Source: Muribaculaceae bacterium
GTDB lineage: Bacteria; Bacteroidota; Bacteroidia; Bacteroidales; Muribaculaceae
Reading direction: 5' to 3'
DNA: 24,514 nucleotides
Assembly (NCBI GenBank): GCA_009775225.1
Contig: VSPE01000034.1
Span: 1-24,514, forward strand
Shown: one piece after another, positions 7,630-15,908 of the stretch
Position numbering within the stretch: the stretch's first letter is position 1
Layout: every line of letters starts with the position of its first letter
Position numbers and translations under genes: made by a program
Notes under the pieces: generated by a model
The model's input: only the letters and a program-made list of their open reading frames with translations
The model's database searches: none
What the model was told of the DNA's origin: nothing

Positions 7630-8400
7630 ATGAGACTTAATCTCACCCGCCCTATAGTATTCTTCGACCTGGAGACTACGGGCACCAATGTAAACAGCGA
7701 CCGCATAGTAGAGATTTCGGTGATAAAGCTGCTTCCCGACGGACGTGCCATAGAGAAGACACGCCGCATCAATCCTGAGATGCCCATACCTGCGGAGGCT
7801 ACCGCCGTGCACCATATCACCGACGAGGATGTGGCAGGCGAGAAGACATTCCGGCAAGTGGCGGCCTCGCTCGCGCAGCTCCTTACAGGCTGCGATATAG
7901 CGGGTTTCAACAGCAACCGCTTCGACATACCTTTGCTCGACCAGGAATTTTGCCGCGCGGGCATTGAGTTCGACTTCTCGAAGGCTCGCTTCATTGACGT
8001 TCAGACAATCTATCACAAAAAGGAGCCACGCACTCTTTCGGCAGCCTATCAGTACTACTGCGGCAAGCCTCTTGAGGGCGCTCACGGCGCGAGTGCTGAC
8101 ACTCGCGCTACCATGGAGGTGCTTCTTGCGCAGATAGAGAAGTACGACGACCTGCCTAACGAAGTGGGAGCCCTCTCGGAGTTCGCATCCAACAACCGCA
8201 ATGTCGATTTCATGGGTCGCCTTGTATATGACGACAAAGACCGCGAAATCATCAATTTCGGCAAATACAAGGGGCGTGTGGCAGAAGAAGTGCTCGCACA
8301 AGACCCCGGCTATTACAGCTGGATACTCAACGGCGATTTCGCCCAGAATACCAAGAGCTGCTTTACGCGCATACGTCTGCGCATGAAGAATAAGAAATGA
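7630..8400 (+). CDS. DnaQ-like 3'-5' exonuclease with C-terminal accessory domain
   Basis: This DEDDh-family exonuclease resembles the polymerase III epsilon subunit. The catalytic residues are visible: D13 and E15 in FFDLETTG, D99 in GFNSNRFDIPLL, and H152 with D157 in HGASADTRAT. The 256-residue protein continues past the nuclease fold with a segment at about 208-250 (INFGKYKGR, DPGYYSWIL) like the small DUF3820-type domain found at the end of several exonucleases. It lies directly behind dnaN and overlaps coaBC by 4 nt. It may act as proofreading or repair nuclease with the clamp. Which polymerase it serves is not shown by the sequence. Confidence 0.9.
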   Translation: MRLNLTRPIVFFDLETTGTNVNSDRIVEISVIKLLPDGRAIEKTRRINPEMPIPAEATAVHHITDEDVAGEKTFRQVAASLAQLLTGCDIAGFNSNRFDIPLLDQEFCRAGIEFDFSKARFIDVQTIYHKKEPRTLSAAYQYYCGKPLEGAHGASADTRATMEVLLAQIEKYDDLPNEVGALSEFASNNRNVDFMGRLVYDDKDREIINFGKYKGRVAEEVLAQDPGYYSWILNGDFAQNTKSCFTRIRLRMKNKK

Positions 8401-9596
8401 GCAATCTTTCAGGCAAGCATATAATACTCGGCATCAGCGGAGGTATCGCGGCTTACAAGAGCGTGACTCTGCTGAGGCTTCTGGTAAAGGCCGGAGCCGA
8501 GGTTCAAGTGGTGATAACGCCTAATGGCAAGGAGTTTATCACTCCTGTCACATTGTCGTCGCTCTCGGGCAAACCTGTTGTAAGCGAGTTTTTTACGGCT
8601 AATACGGGGGAGTGGCATTCACATGTCGACCTCGGGCTGTGGGCCGATGCCATGATAATTGCGCCGGCCACGGCCTCGACTCTGGCGAAAATGGCAAACG
8701 GCGTAGCCGACAATATGCTCATCACGACATATCTTTCGGCCAAGGCTCCCGTGTTTGTGGCTCCTGCAATGGACCTCGACATGATGGCCCACCCGAGCAC
8801 AACACGCAATCTGCGTACATTGCAGGCCGATGGCGTGACTGTGATAGAGCCGGAAGTGGGCGAGCTCGCAAGCCACCTTGTGGGACGCGGTCGCATGGAG
8901 GAGCCTGAGAAAATCGCTGCCGTTCTCGACACATTCTTTGCCTCCGGCCAACAGCTGAAGGGCAAGAAGATGCTTGTGACTGCGGGGCCGACATACGAGC
9001 GTATCGACCCGGTACGCTTTATCGGAAACTTCTCTACAGGTAAAATGGGCTATGCCATTGCTGCGGAAGCGGCGCGAAGGGGTGCCGATGTGACGCTTGT
9101 GAGCGGTCCGACGGCACTTGCAGACCCTGCCGGAGTGACAACCGTGCGTGTGGAAAGCGCGAGGTCGATGATGCAGGAGTGCGAGTCGCGCTTCGGCGAC
9201 ACCGATATCGCCATAATGTCGGCGGCTGTGGCCGACTATGCCCCCAAGATCTTTATTGACCATAAAATCAAGCGCGAGCATGACAATGTGGAAAGCATAG
9301 AGCTTGTGAAGAACCCCGACATCGCCGCTACTCTCGGAAGCAAAAAGCGCCCGGGCCAAATTCTGGCAGGCTTTGCGCTGGAGACTGACAACGCCCGCGC
9401 CAACGCGCTGGAGAAGCTCCGTCGCAAGAACCTCGACATGATAGTGCTCAATTCGCTTGCCGACGTCGGAGCCGGCTTCGGAACCGACACCAACAAGGTA
9501 ACGCTGATATCCGCTACCGACGAAGTAGAATTTCCGCTGAAGAGCAAAGCCGCCGTAGCCGCGGATATAATTGATTACATATCAAGTAAACTATGA
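8397..9596 (+). CDS. coaBC: Bifunctional phosphopantothenoylcysteine decarboxylase / phosphopantothenate-cysteine ligase
   Basis: CoaBC (Dfp) joins cysteine to 4'-phosphopantothenate and decarboxylates the product, two steps of coenzyme A synthesis. The 399-residue protein has an N-terminal flavin-dependent CoaC domain with ISGGIAAYKS (13-22), the active-site His76 in HSHVDL and PAMDLDM (123-129). The C-terminal CoaB domain has GPTYERIDPVRFIGNFSTGK (197-216) and a later KIKREHD segment. Unusually, the position where E. coli Dfp has its active-site cysteine (the ACG before GxGRM) reads ASH here (158-160). The start overlaps the exonuclease stop as ATGA, and its own stop overlaps the porD-like start in the same way. 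Confidence 0.96.
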   Translation: MSNLSGKHIILGISGGIAAYKSVTLLRLLVKAGAEVQVVITPNGKEFITPVTLSSLSGKPVVSEFFTANTGEWHSHVDLGLWADAMIIAPATASTLAKMANGVADNMLITTYLSAKAPVFVAPAMDLDMMAHPSTTRNLRTLQADGVTVIEPEVGELASHLVGRGRMEEPEKIAAVLDTFFASGQQLKGKKMLVTAGPTYERIDPVRFIGNFSTGKMGYAIAAEAARRGADVTLVSGPTALADPAGVTTVRVESARSMMQECESRFGDTDIAIMSAAVADYAPKIFIDHKIKREHDNVESIELVKNPDIAATLGSKKRPGQILAGFALETDNARANALEKLRRKNLDMIVLNSLADVGAGFGTDTNKVTLISATDEVEFPLKSKAAVAADIIDYISSKL

Positions 9597-10516
9597 GCAA
9601 AACTCTCTCCCGTATAGTCATGGCAGCCGTTGTGGCGATTGCCGGGTGCGCAGGCACTGTTTCCGCGCAGGAACTTAACTGCGAGGTGACGGTCAACAGC
9701 GACCAGATAGAAGGCACCAACAAGCAGGTGTTCGAGACCTTGCAGCAGGCCATTAACGACTATATGAATACGACGACATTTACCAATGCCCAGTTTGCCA
9801 CAAATGAGAAAATAGAATGTCGTCTCTTTCTGACAATTAAGGAAGTGAAAGACGATGTTTTCTCGGGCGACCTTCAGGTGCAGTCGCTCAGGCCCGTGTA
9901 CAATAGCTCATACACAACTACGCTTATCAACTTCCGCGATACCAAGATAGACTTTACATATCGCGAGAATGAGCCATTGGTATTTTCCGTCAACAATATG
10001 GAGAGTCAGCTCACGGCCATTCTGAATTTTTATGCCTACCTTATTCTGGCGGTAGACTTCGATTCGTTTTCACCTCGCGGGGGCGACCCATATTTCGACC
10101 GCCTCAGTCTGATAGTACAGATGGCGCAGTCCTCGGGCGAAAGCGGGTGGAAGGCTTTTGAAGACACTAAGAACCGTTCGGCAGTGCTCGGTTCGTACAC
10201 CGACCCTCAGACCACCGCCATACGTGATATGGTATATCTGTATCACCGCCAGGGACTCGACAACATGGCTGTATCGGTGGACAAAGGCCGTTCGGCAGTG
10301 ACCGAGTCGCTGTCGACAATAGAAAAAGTGTATCAGACATCACCCATGTCGGTGGCTCTGTCAATGTTCAAGGATGCCAAACTGGATGAACTTGTAAACA
10401 TCTATTCGAAGGCTCCGACAGAAGAGCGCAACAAAGTATACAAGATGCTTGAGCCGATATTTCCTACGGAGCAGACGCGCCTCGAAGAGTTAAAGAAAGG
10501 AGCTGACAACAAATGA
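9593..10516 (+). CDS. porD: DUF4835 family protein, PorD-like (type IX secretion associated)
   Basis: The 307-residue product begins with a signal peptide: basic start, hydrophobic stretch about 8-21, and a likely cut after VSA near residue 25. The mature part starts QELNCEVTVNSDQIEG, and the body (FTNAQFATNEKIEC, then FYAYLILAVDFDSFSPRGGDP) matches what I recall of DUF4835, a family placed with type IX secretion (PorD). It is predicted to be periplasmic or outer-membrane associated. Its exact role is unknown to me, and the PorD name rests on family recall. It sits between coaBC and recN with 4-nt overlaps on both sides, an order common in Bacteroidetes. Confidence 0.8.
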   Translation: MSKTLSRIVMAAVVAIAGCAGTVSAQELNCEVTVNSDQIEGTNKQVFETLQQAINDYMNTTTFTNAQFATNEKIECRLFLTIKEVKDDVFSGDLQVQSLRPVYNSSYTTTLINFRDTKIDFTYRENEPLVFSVNNMESQLTAILNFYAYLILAVDFDSFSPRGGDPYFDRLSLIVQMAQSSGESGWKAFEDTKNRSAVLGSYTDPQTTAIRDMVYLYHRQGLDNMAVSVDKGRSAVTESLSTIEKVYQTSPMSVALSMFKDAKLDELVNIYSKAPTEERNKVYKMLEPIFPTEQTRLEELKKGADNK

Positions 10517-12198
10517 TAAAGACACTGCATATATCCAACTACGCCCTTATCAGCGGGATAGATATTGCTTTTGCCCCCGGCTTCAATATCATTACGGGAG
10601 AGACAGGCGCCGGCAAATCCATAATGCTTGGAGCGCTGTCGCTGCTGCTTGGCGAGCGGGCTGATGCACGCGTGGTGCGTGACAGCACGCGCAAGTCGGT
10701 TATAGAGGCTGTGTTCGATATCTCCGATGCCGACGGCATAGAAGAACTACTTGCCGAAAACAGGCTCGACAGTCAGGCCGGCGAGTGCATACTGCGGCGC
10801 GAGATTGCCCCCGGAGGACGCTCGCGCGCATTTATCAACGACACACCTGTAAACCTCACGGTGCTTCGCGAGGTGGCCGTCCATCTTGTCGACATCCATT
10901 CCCAGCATCAGAACCTCCTGCTGGCGTCGCCCGAGTATCAGATGGCGATAATCGACAATCTGGCAGGCACCAAACTGTTGCTCGAAGACTATCGCAAAGC
11001 CTTCGCTGCCTATCGAGTCGCCCTCAAACAGTATACCGATACGCGCGAGCTGATACGCCGCAACCGCGATGATGCCGACTTCCTCCGCTTCCAGTACGAG
11101 CAGCTCGACGAGCTTGACCTCCAGCCGGGAGAGCACGAGGCCCTCGAACAGGAACGCGAACAGCTGGCAAACGTAAATGAGATAAAGGAAACGCTCGGGA
11201 AGGCTATCGACCCGCTTATCAATGATGAGGACAACGCACTCACTCTGATGCGACAGGCGATAGACGCTCTTGAAGAATTGTCGGCGACAATAGGTACAGC
11301 TACCGACGGCACAGATTTCCACGCGCTTGCCGAGCGTCTTGAATCGGCCCGCATAGAAGTGGCCGACATCAGCGACAGCCTTGCCGATTACGACATGTCG
11401 CTCGGAGCTGACCCCGAAAGACTTGAAGAAATAGAAGAGAGGCTCAGCCGCCTCTATTCGCTTGAGTTGAAGCACCACACCGAGAATGCCGACGGTCTCA
11501 TAGAGATACGCGACCGGCTCGCTGCGCAGCTTGAGGCTCTCGACGATGCCGACAATGTGCTTGCCACTCTTGAGATTGCCGCCAAAAAGGCAAAGAAGAT
11601 AGCGATATCGCTTGCGGCCAAAATATCGGAGATGCGAGCATCGGCCGCCGCAGAGTTTGCCGACATGCTCAGGCGCACGGCTTCGCCTTTGGGCATGGAT
11701 AACCTCCGCTGCGAAATATCGCTGACACGCATAAAGCTCGGCCTTGACGGTTACGACCAGATACAGTTTCTTTTCGCATTCAACAAGAACCAGACACTGA
11801 TGCCTGTAGGTACTGTGGCTTCGGGTGGCGAGATTTCGCGACTTATGCTTGCAATAAAGGCTATTGTAGCCGAGCGGATGCACCTGCCCTCAATAATATT
11901 CGACGAAGTGGATACGGGAGTGTCGGGCGACATTGCCACACGCATGGCTGCTATGATGTCGGATATTGGCCGCTCGATACAGGTAATTACGATAACGCAT
12001 CTGCCGGGCGTGGCAGCCGCAGGCTCCACCCATTTCAAGGTGTACAAGGTCGACGAGGACGATGCCACCACCACGCATATCCGCGCTCTCGACGAGGACG
12101 AACGGGCCGCAGAGCTTGCGCTCATGATAAGCGGCAATCCGACCGACGAGGCAGCCCTTGCCAATGCCCGTGCTTTAATCAATAAAAATAAAAAATAA
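10513..12198 (+). CDS. recN: DNA repair protein RecN
   Basis: RecN is an SMC-like ATPase that acts on chromosomes with double-strand breaks. The 561-residue protein has Walker A GETGAGKS (29-36), a long central part rich in Glu/Arg/Leu heptads consistent with a coiled coil (roughly 155-370), the signature SGGEISRLMLA near 437, and Walker B IIFDEVDTGVSG near 460. The length is normal for RecN. The start overlaps the porD-like stop as ATGA, and the stop shares one base with the rlmB-like start. No LexA-type operator is visible, and expression appears tied to the dnaN transcription unit. Confidence 0.97.
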   Translation: MIKTLHISNYALISGIDIAFAPGFNIITGETGAGKSIMLGALSLLLGERADARVVRDSTRKSVIEAVFDISDADGIEELLAENRLDSQAGECILRREIAPGGRSRAFINDTPVNLTVLREVAVHLVDIHSQHQNLLLASPEYQMAIIDNLAGTKLLLEDYRKAFAAYRVALKQYTDTRELIRRNRDDADFLRFQYEQLDELDLQPGEHEALEQEREQLANVNEIKETLGKAIDPLINDEDNALTLMRQAIDALEELSATIGTATDGTDFHALAERLESARIEVADISDSLADYDMSLGADPERLEEIEERLSRLYSLELKHHTENADGLIEIRDRLAAQLEALDDADNVLATLEIAAKKAKKIAISLAAKISEMRASAAAEFADMLRRTASPLGMDNLRCEISLTRIKLGLDGYDQIQFLFAFNKNQTLMPVGTVASGGEISRLMLAIKAIVAERMHLPSIIFDEVDTGVSGDIATRMAAMMSDIGRSIQVITITHLPGVAAAGSTHFKVYKVDEDDATTTHIRALDEDERAAELALMISGNPTDEAALANARALINKNKK

Positions 12199-12953
12199 TG
12201 GATTCCAGCGATTATATTTTCGGTATACATCCGGCTATTGAAGCGATAGAGGCCGGACGCACCATAGATAAGCTTTTTATAAAGAAAGACCTTCACGGCG
12301 AGCTCGCAATACGCCTCACCAAGCTTGCCAAGGAGCGCGGTGTGCCCGTGCAGCGCGTGCCGGTAGAGCGTCTGAATAAAATAACGCGGAAGAACCACCA
12401 GGGTGTGATTGCACAGATTGCGGCGATTGATTATTGCCGTCTGGCCGATATTGTGCCTACGATGTTCGAGGACGGCGTGCTGCCGTTTATCCTTGTTCTG
12501 GACGGCATCACCGATGTGCGCAATTTCGGAGCTATGGCACGTACGGCAGAATGCTGCGGTGTAAATGCCATAGTAATTCCTTCACGAGGAAGTGTGAGTG
12601 TGGGCGCCGATGCCGTCAAGACGTCGGCCGGTGCGCTGCTTCATATACCCGTATGCAGGGAAGAGTCGCTGAAAGACGCCGTAGCCTATCTACAGGCAAG
12701 CGGCTGCCAGGTGGCCTGTTCTACCGAGAAATCGTCCATCAACTATACGACAGCAGACTTCACCACACCTATAGCCCTTGTAATGGGAGCTGAGGATACC
12801 GGTATTTCGCCCGAAATACTGCGCATCGCCGATACACGCGTGGCGATACCTATGTTCGGCCATATCGGCTCGCTTAACGTGGGTGTGGCCGCCGGTGTGA
12901 TGATGTACGAGGTAGTACGCCAGCGTCTGGCTGCCAATCTTGAGGTGATGTGA
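12198..12953 (+). CDS. rlmB: 23S rRNA 2'-O-ribose methyltransferase, RlmB/TrmH family
   Basis: This SPOUT-class enzyme uses SAM to methylate a ribose 2'-OH, in RlmB that of G2251 of 23S rRNA. The 251-residue protein has the N-terminal substrate-binding domain (IFGIHPAIEAIEAGRTIDKL and GVPVQRVPVERLNKIT) and the knotted C-terminal domain with DVRNFGAMARTAE, VMGAEDTGISPEIL and IPMFGHIGSLNVGVAAGVMMYE. These are the three SpoU motifs. Other TrmH paralogues share them, so the exact target nucleotide is inferred. The frame begins at the last base of the recN stop (TAATG) and ends as TGATG with the next gene. Confidence 0.9.
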   Translation: MDSSDYIFGIHPAIEAIEAGRTIDKLFIKKDLHGELAIRLTKLAKERGVPVQRVPVERLNKITRKNHQGVIAQIAAIDYCRLADIVPTMFEDGVLPFILVLDGITDVRNFGAMARTAECCGVNAIVIPSRGSVSVGADAVKTSAGALLHIPVCREESLKDAVAYLQASGCQVACSTEKSSINYTTADFTTPIALVMGAEDTGISPEILRIADTRVAIPMFGHIGSLNVGVAAGVMMYEVVRQRLAANLEVM

Positions 12954-13234
12954 TGGGCAACTCCGAGCTGTTGCCATACCTCTTTATGGCGGCATGCGCC
13001 ATGAGTATAGTGTCGGCGCTGTTGTTTGCGTTCGATAAGATTATGGCGCTTGCAGGCAAGCGTCGTGTCCCCGAAGGCTATCTCATGCTGTCTGCCCTGT
13101 GCCTTGGCTCTTTCGGGAGTCTCTTCTCCATGATATTGTTCAACCACAAAGTGCGTCGTCCGCTGTTCTACATCGGTGTGCCCCTGTTGCTTTTCGCTCA
13201 GATAGGCATTGCGGCGTATTTGAAATTTCTTTAG
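12953..13234 (+). CDS. DUF1294 small membrane protein
   Basis: The 93-residue product has two to three hydrophobic segments (about 6-22, 40-60 and 65-90) and the conserved DUF1294 pattern: a DK pair (FDKIMALAGKRRVPE), a glycine-containing helix (LGSFGSLFSMILF) and NHK before the last helix. It should lie in the inner membrane. Function is unknown for the family. I chose the ATG at 12953, overlapping the rlmB-like stop as TGATG, over a GTG one codon earlier. It is the last gene of the dnaN unit and is followed by hairpins and a terminator. Confidence 0.82.
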   Translation: MGNSELLPYLFMAACAMSIVSALLFAFDKIMALAGKRRVPEGYLMLSALCLGSFGSLFSMILFNHKVRRPLFYIGVPLLLFAQIGIAAYLKFL

Positions 13235-13248
13235 AGCTTTACGAAGGA

Positions 13249-13284
13249 ACGCCTTGCGGCGTGCGACGACAGGAATGTCGTCGC
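13249..13284. repeat. Two adjacent perfect hairpins
   Basis: ACGCC/GGCGT around a 4-nt loop (13249-13262) is followed without a gap by GCGACGACA/TGTCGTCGC around GGAA (13263-13284). Neither has a T-run. They lie between the DUF1294 stop and the strong terminator. The form resembles a dispersed intergenic palindromic repeat, but copy number cannot be judged from this window. Confidence 0.5.
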
Positions 13285-13300
13285 TCCGAAGTCGCAACAT

Positions 13301-13339
13301 AAAAGACCCCGCATTTCGCAGCGAAATGCGGGGTCTTTT
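13301..13339. terminator. Bidirectional Rho-independent terminator between the dnaN unit and fba
   Basis: Two perfect 19-nt complementary arms around a single A give a GC-rich stem (core GACCCCGC/GCGGGGTC). It is flanked by A-tracts on the left and T-tracts on the right, so it ends transcription in both directions. It serves both convergent units. Confidence 0.92.
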
Positions 13340-13359
13340 GTTATTTTATCGGACTATAA

Positions 13360-14355
13360 TCAGGCTTTGCCGTTGCTGCCGAGTACGTTCACGATTTTGT
13401 GACGATAGAGTTTCTCCATGTTGTCGCGAGCGGGGCCGAGGTACTTGCGAGGGTCGAATTCCGAAGGCTTCTCAGCGAATACGCGGCGAACGGCAGCGGT
13501 CATAGCCAGACGGCTGTCGGAGTCGATGTTGATTTTGCAAACGGCGCTCTTTGCAGCTTTGCGGAGCTGTTCTTCGGGGATACCGATAGCGTCGGGGAGC
13601 TTGCCGCCGAACATGTTGATAGTGTCAACTTCTTCCTGGGGAACCGAAGAAGAGCCGTGGAGTACGATGGGGAAGCCGGGAAGCTTGGCCATAACAGCGT
13701 CGAGGACGTCGAAAGCCAGGGGCGGGGGAACGAGCTTGCCTTCTTCGTTGCGGGTGCACTGCTCGGGAGTGAACTTGTAAGCACCGTGGGAAGTGCCGAT
13801 AGAGATAGCGAGGGAGTCGCAGCCGGTGCGGGTCGCGAAGTCGATAACCTCTTCGGGGTCGGTGTAGGTGTGGTGGTCGGACGAAACTTCGTCTTCAACG
13901 CCGGCGAGAACGCCGAGCTCACCTTCTACAGTTACGTCGTGCTGGTGAGCGTATTCTACAACCTGCTTGGTAAGAGCTACGTTTTCTTCGTAGGGGAGGT
14001 GCGAACCGTCAATCATGACAGAAGAGAAGCCAGAGTCGATGCAGCTCTTGCAGAGTTCGAAGCTGTCGCCGTGGTCGAGGTGGAGCACAATCTGGGGATT
14101 TTCCCAGCCGAGTTCCTTGGCATATTCTACAGCACCCTGTGCCATGTAGCGGAGGAGGGTTGCGTTTGCGTAGTTGCGGGCGCCTTTGGATACCTGAAGG
14201 ATAACGGGAGATTTTTCTTCAGAAGCAGCCTTGATGATAGCCTGGAGCTGCTCCATGTTGTTGAAGTTGAAAGCGGGGATTGCATAGCCGCCTTCGATAG
14301 CCTTTGCAAACATCTCGCGGGTGTTTACGAGGCCGAGTTCTTTATAACTTACCAT
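13360..14355 (-). CDS. fba: Class II fructose-1,6-bisphosphate aldolase
   Basis: This zinc enzyme splits fructose-1,6-bisphosphate into dihydroxyacetone phosphate and glyceraldehyde-3-phosphate (and the reverse) in glycolysis and gluconeogenesis. The 331-residue protein shows LHLDHGDS (91-98, zinc ligand near His95), VEGELG (143-148), SIGTSHGAYK (185-194) and VLHGSSSVP (231-239), which match the class II metal and phosphate-binding sites. The short form is that of type B-like class II aldolases. It is a single-gene unit with its own promoter region and the shared terminator. Tagatose-bisphosphate aldolase is a possible alternative, but the sequence looks like the main glycolytic enzyme. Confidence 0.93.
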   Translation of the reverse strand: MVSYKELGLVNTREMFAKAIEGGYAIPAFNFNNMEQLQAIIKAASEEKSPVILQVSKGARNYANATLLRYMAQGAVEYAKELGWENPQIVLHLDHGDSFELCKSCIDSGFSSVMIDGSHLPYEENVALTKQVVEYAHQHDVTVEGELGVLAGVEDEVSSDHHTYTDPEEVIDFATRTGCDSLAISIGTSHGAYKFTPEQCTRNEEGKLVPPPLAFDVLDAVMAKLPGFPIVLHGSSSVPQEEVDTINMFGGKLPDAIGIPEEQLRKAAKSAVCKINIDSDSRLAMTAAVRRVFAEKPSEFDPRKYLGPARDNMEKLYRHKIVNVLGSNGKA

Positions 14356-14403
14356 TTTAAACAGATATATTGTTGGGTTTTATGTTCCTAAAGGAGAAGT
14401 TGT

Positions 14404-14437
14404 GGCACCACTGTGCCGTTTTTCAGCTGCAAAGGTA
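14404..14437 (-). promoter_or_regulatory. Likely fba promoter -7 box and leader hairpin
   Basis: On the minus strand TACCTTTG (plus 14430-14437) fits the -7 consensus TAnnTTTG. No TTTG is found at the proper distance. Downstream in the leader, GGCAC/GTGCC with a 4-nt loop (14404-14417) could form a small mRNA hairpin about 50 nt before the fba start. Confidence 0.45.
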
Positions 14438-14468
14438 GTAATTTTTTTCGTGAAAAAGCTAATCCGGT

Positions 14469-14500
14469 TTTGCATTTTACGATAATTAAGGTTAAATTTG
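14469..14500 (+). promoter_or_regulatory. Bacteroidetes-type promoter of the NSS transporter gene
   Basis: TTTG at 14469-14472, a 20-nt spacer and TAAATTTG at 14493-14500 match the phylum consensus. The start point would be near 14506, leaving a short leader of about 26 nt. Confidence 0.75.
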
Positions 14501-14531
14501 CCATGCTATTCCAACCGATTGTCAACCTTTT

Positions 14532-15902
14532 ATGTCAACAAACAAGCTTTTCAGCACCAAGATAGGATTGATAGCCGCCACCGTAGGTTCTGCGGTGGGT
14601 TTAGGCAATGTATGGCGTTTTCCGGCCGAAACGCAGAGCAACGGTGGCGCCGCATTTCTTTTGGTATATATAGTATGCGTACTTCTGCTGGGAGTGCCGG
14701 TCATGCTGGCCGAATTCTCGCTCGGGCGCGGAGGCCGCTCCGACGCAGTGGGGGTGTTCCGCAGGCTTTCGCCAGGTACGGCATGGTGGCTTGTGGGGGC
14801 GGTTGCGGTAGCAGCCTCGTACCTTATACTGTGCTACTACATGGTAGTGGCGGGGTGGACTCTCGAATATTTGTACGAAAGTGTGGCGGGAGGCCTTTAC
14901 AACACGGTGGCGGAGGGTAGTGCCAATGCCGAGATGAGGAGCGCCTTTCTGCTTAAAATGGAAGAGTATGTGACGTCGGATATTCGCCCTGTGCTCTTTA
15001 CGGCCATGATGATTGGCGTAAATATAGCCGTGCTTCTCGGCGGTGTGCAGAAAGGTATTGAAAAATTATCCAATATTCTGATGCCGGTGCTCTTTGTGAT
15101 ACTTGTGGCTATGTGTGCCGTGACGCTTTCGCTGCCCGACGCCGGCGAGGGTGTACGATATTTTCTTGACGCGGATTTCAGCAAGATTACGCCGAGGGTA
15201 ATAGTCAACGGTCTCGGGCAGGCGTTTTTCAGCCTAAGCCTCGGCATGGGTATTCTTATCACGTATGCGTCGTATTATCCTTCGGATACCAAACTGATGC
15301 GTACGTCGGTTATTGTGGCTCTGCTGAGCCTGCTTGTAGCAGTTCTCATGGGTCTTATCATCTTTCCTGCGGTGAAGAGCTTCGGTCTCGACAAAGAGTC
15401 GCTCGAAGGAGCTACGCTTGTGTTTGTAACCTTGCCCGAAGTGTTTGCGCACTTGCCGGCTCCGTGGTTCTGGTCTACGCTCTTTTTCCTGCTTCTGCTT
15501 GTGGCCGCACTGACCTCGACAGTGTCTATCGCCGAGGTTTCGGTGGCGATGATGCAAGACCGCTTTCGGCTGAGCCGCCGTGCAGCCGTTCTTGTAATCC
15601 TTCTGCCGTTGCTGTTGTTCAGTTCGCTCTGCTCGCTGTCGTTCGGCTCTCTGTCGGACTTCCGGGTGTTCGGGATGACTATTTTTGAGCTGCTCGATTC
15701 GTTTACCACCGACATACTGCTTCCGCTTGGCTCCATGGCGGTATGCATCTATCTTGGCTGGTTCGCCCCCAAGACTTTATTGGCCGACGAATTAAGCAAC
15801 AATGGCGCCCTGCGCTCTCCTCTTACCCCGGTTGTGCTTGGCATAGTGAGGTATCTTGCTCCAGTGCTGATAGCTCTGATACTTGTGTTTAACTATATAT
15901 GA
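14532..15902 (+). CDS. Sodium-dependent transporter, NSS (SNF) family
   Basis: This inner-membrane symporter belongs to the neurotransmitter:sodium symporter family, which in bacteria usually takes up amino acids with Na+. The 456-residue protein has the first-helix sodium/substrate signature VGSAVGLGNVWRFP (about 18-31), NGGAAFLLVYIV in the second helix, then a series of hydrophobic helices consistent with 11-12 membrane spans. The substrate cannot be assigned; a tryptophan or branched/aromatic amino acid transporter would fit the family. A well-formed promoter precedes it, and a small membrane-anchored protein follows 6 nt after its stop. Confidence 0.94.
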   Translation: MSTNKLFSTKIGLIAATVGSAVGLGNVWRFPAETQSNGGAAFLLVYIVCVLLLGVPVMLAEFSLGRGGRSDAVGVFRRLSPGTAWWLVGAVAVAASYLILCYYMVVAGWTLEYLYESVAGGLYNTVAEGSANAEMRSAFLLKMEEYVTSDIRPVLFTAMMIGVNIAVLLGGVQKGIEKLSNILMPVLFVILVAMCAVTLSLPDAGEGVRYFLDADFSKITPRVIVNGLGQAFFSLSLGMGILITYASYYPSDTKLMRTSVIVALLSLLVAVLMGLIIFPAVKSFGLDKESLEGATLVFVTLPEVFAHLPAPWFWSTLFFLLLLVAALTSTVSIAEVSVAMMQDRFRLSRRAAVLVILLPLLLFSSLCSLSFGSLSDFRVFGMTIFELLDSFTTDILLPLGSMAVCIYLGWFAPKTLLADELSNNGALRSPLTPVVLGIVRYLAPVLIALILVFNYI

Positions 15903-15908
15903 ATATAT

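Noticed and set aside
6532..8301. Minus-strand open frame of 589 codons opposite dnaN and the exonuclease
   Set aside because: It is the antisense shadow of two genes with clear families, produced by codon bias. It shows no recognisable domain.
10747..11883. Minus-strand open frame of 378 codons opposite recN
   Set aside because: It is a shadow of recN in a GC-biased sequence.
13399..14391. Plus-strand open frame of 330 codons opposite fba
   Set aside because: It lies entirely across the aldolase gene and its promoter. The Val/Glu/Gly-rich composition is typical of an antisense shadow.
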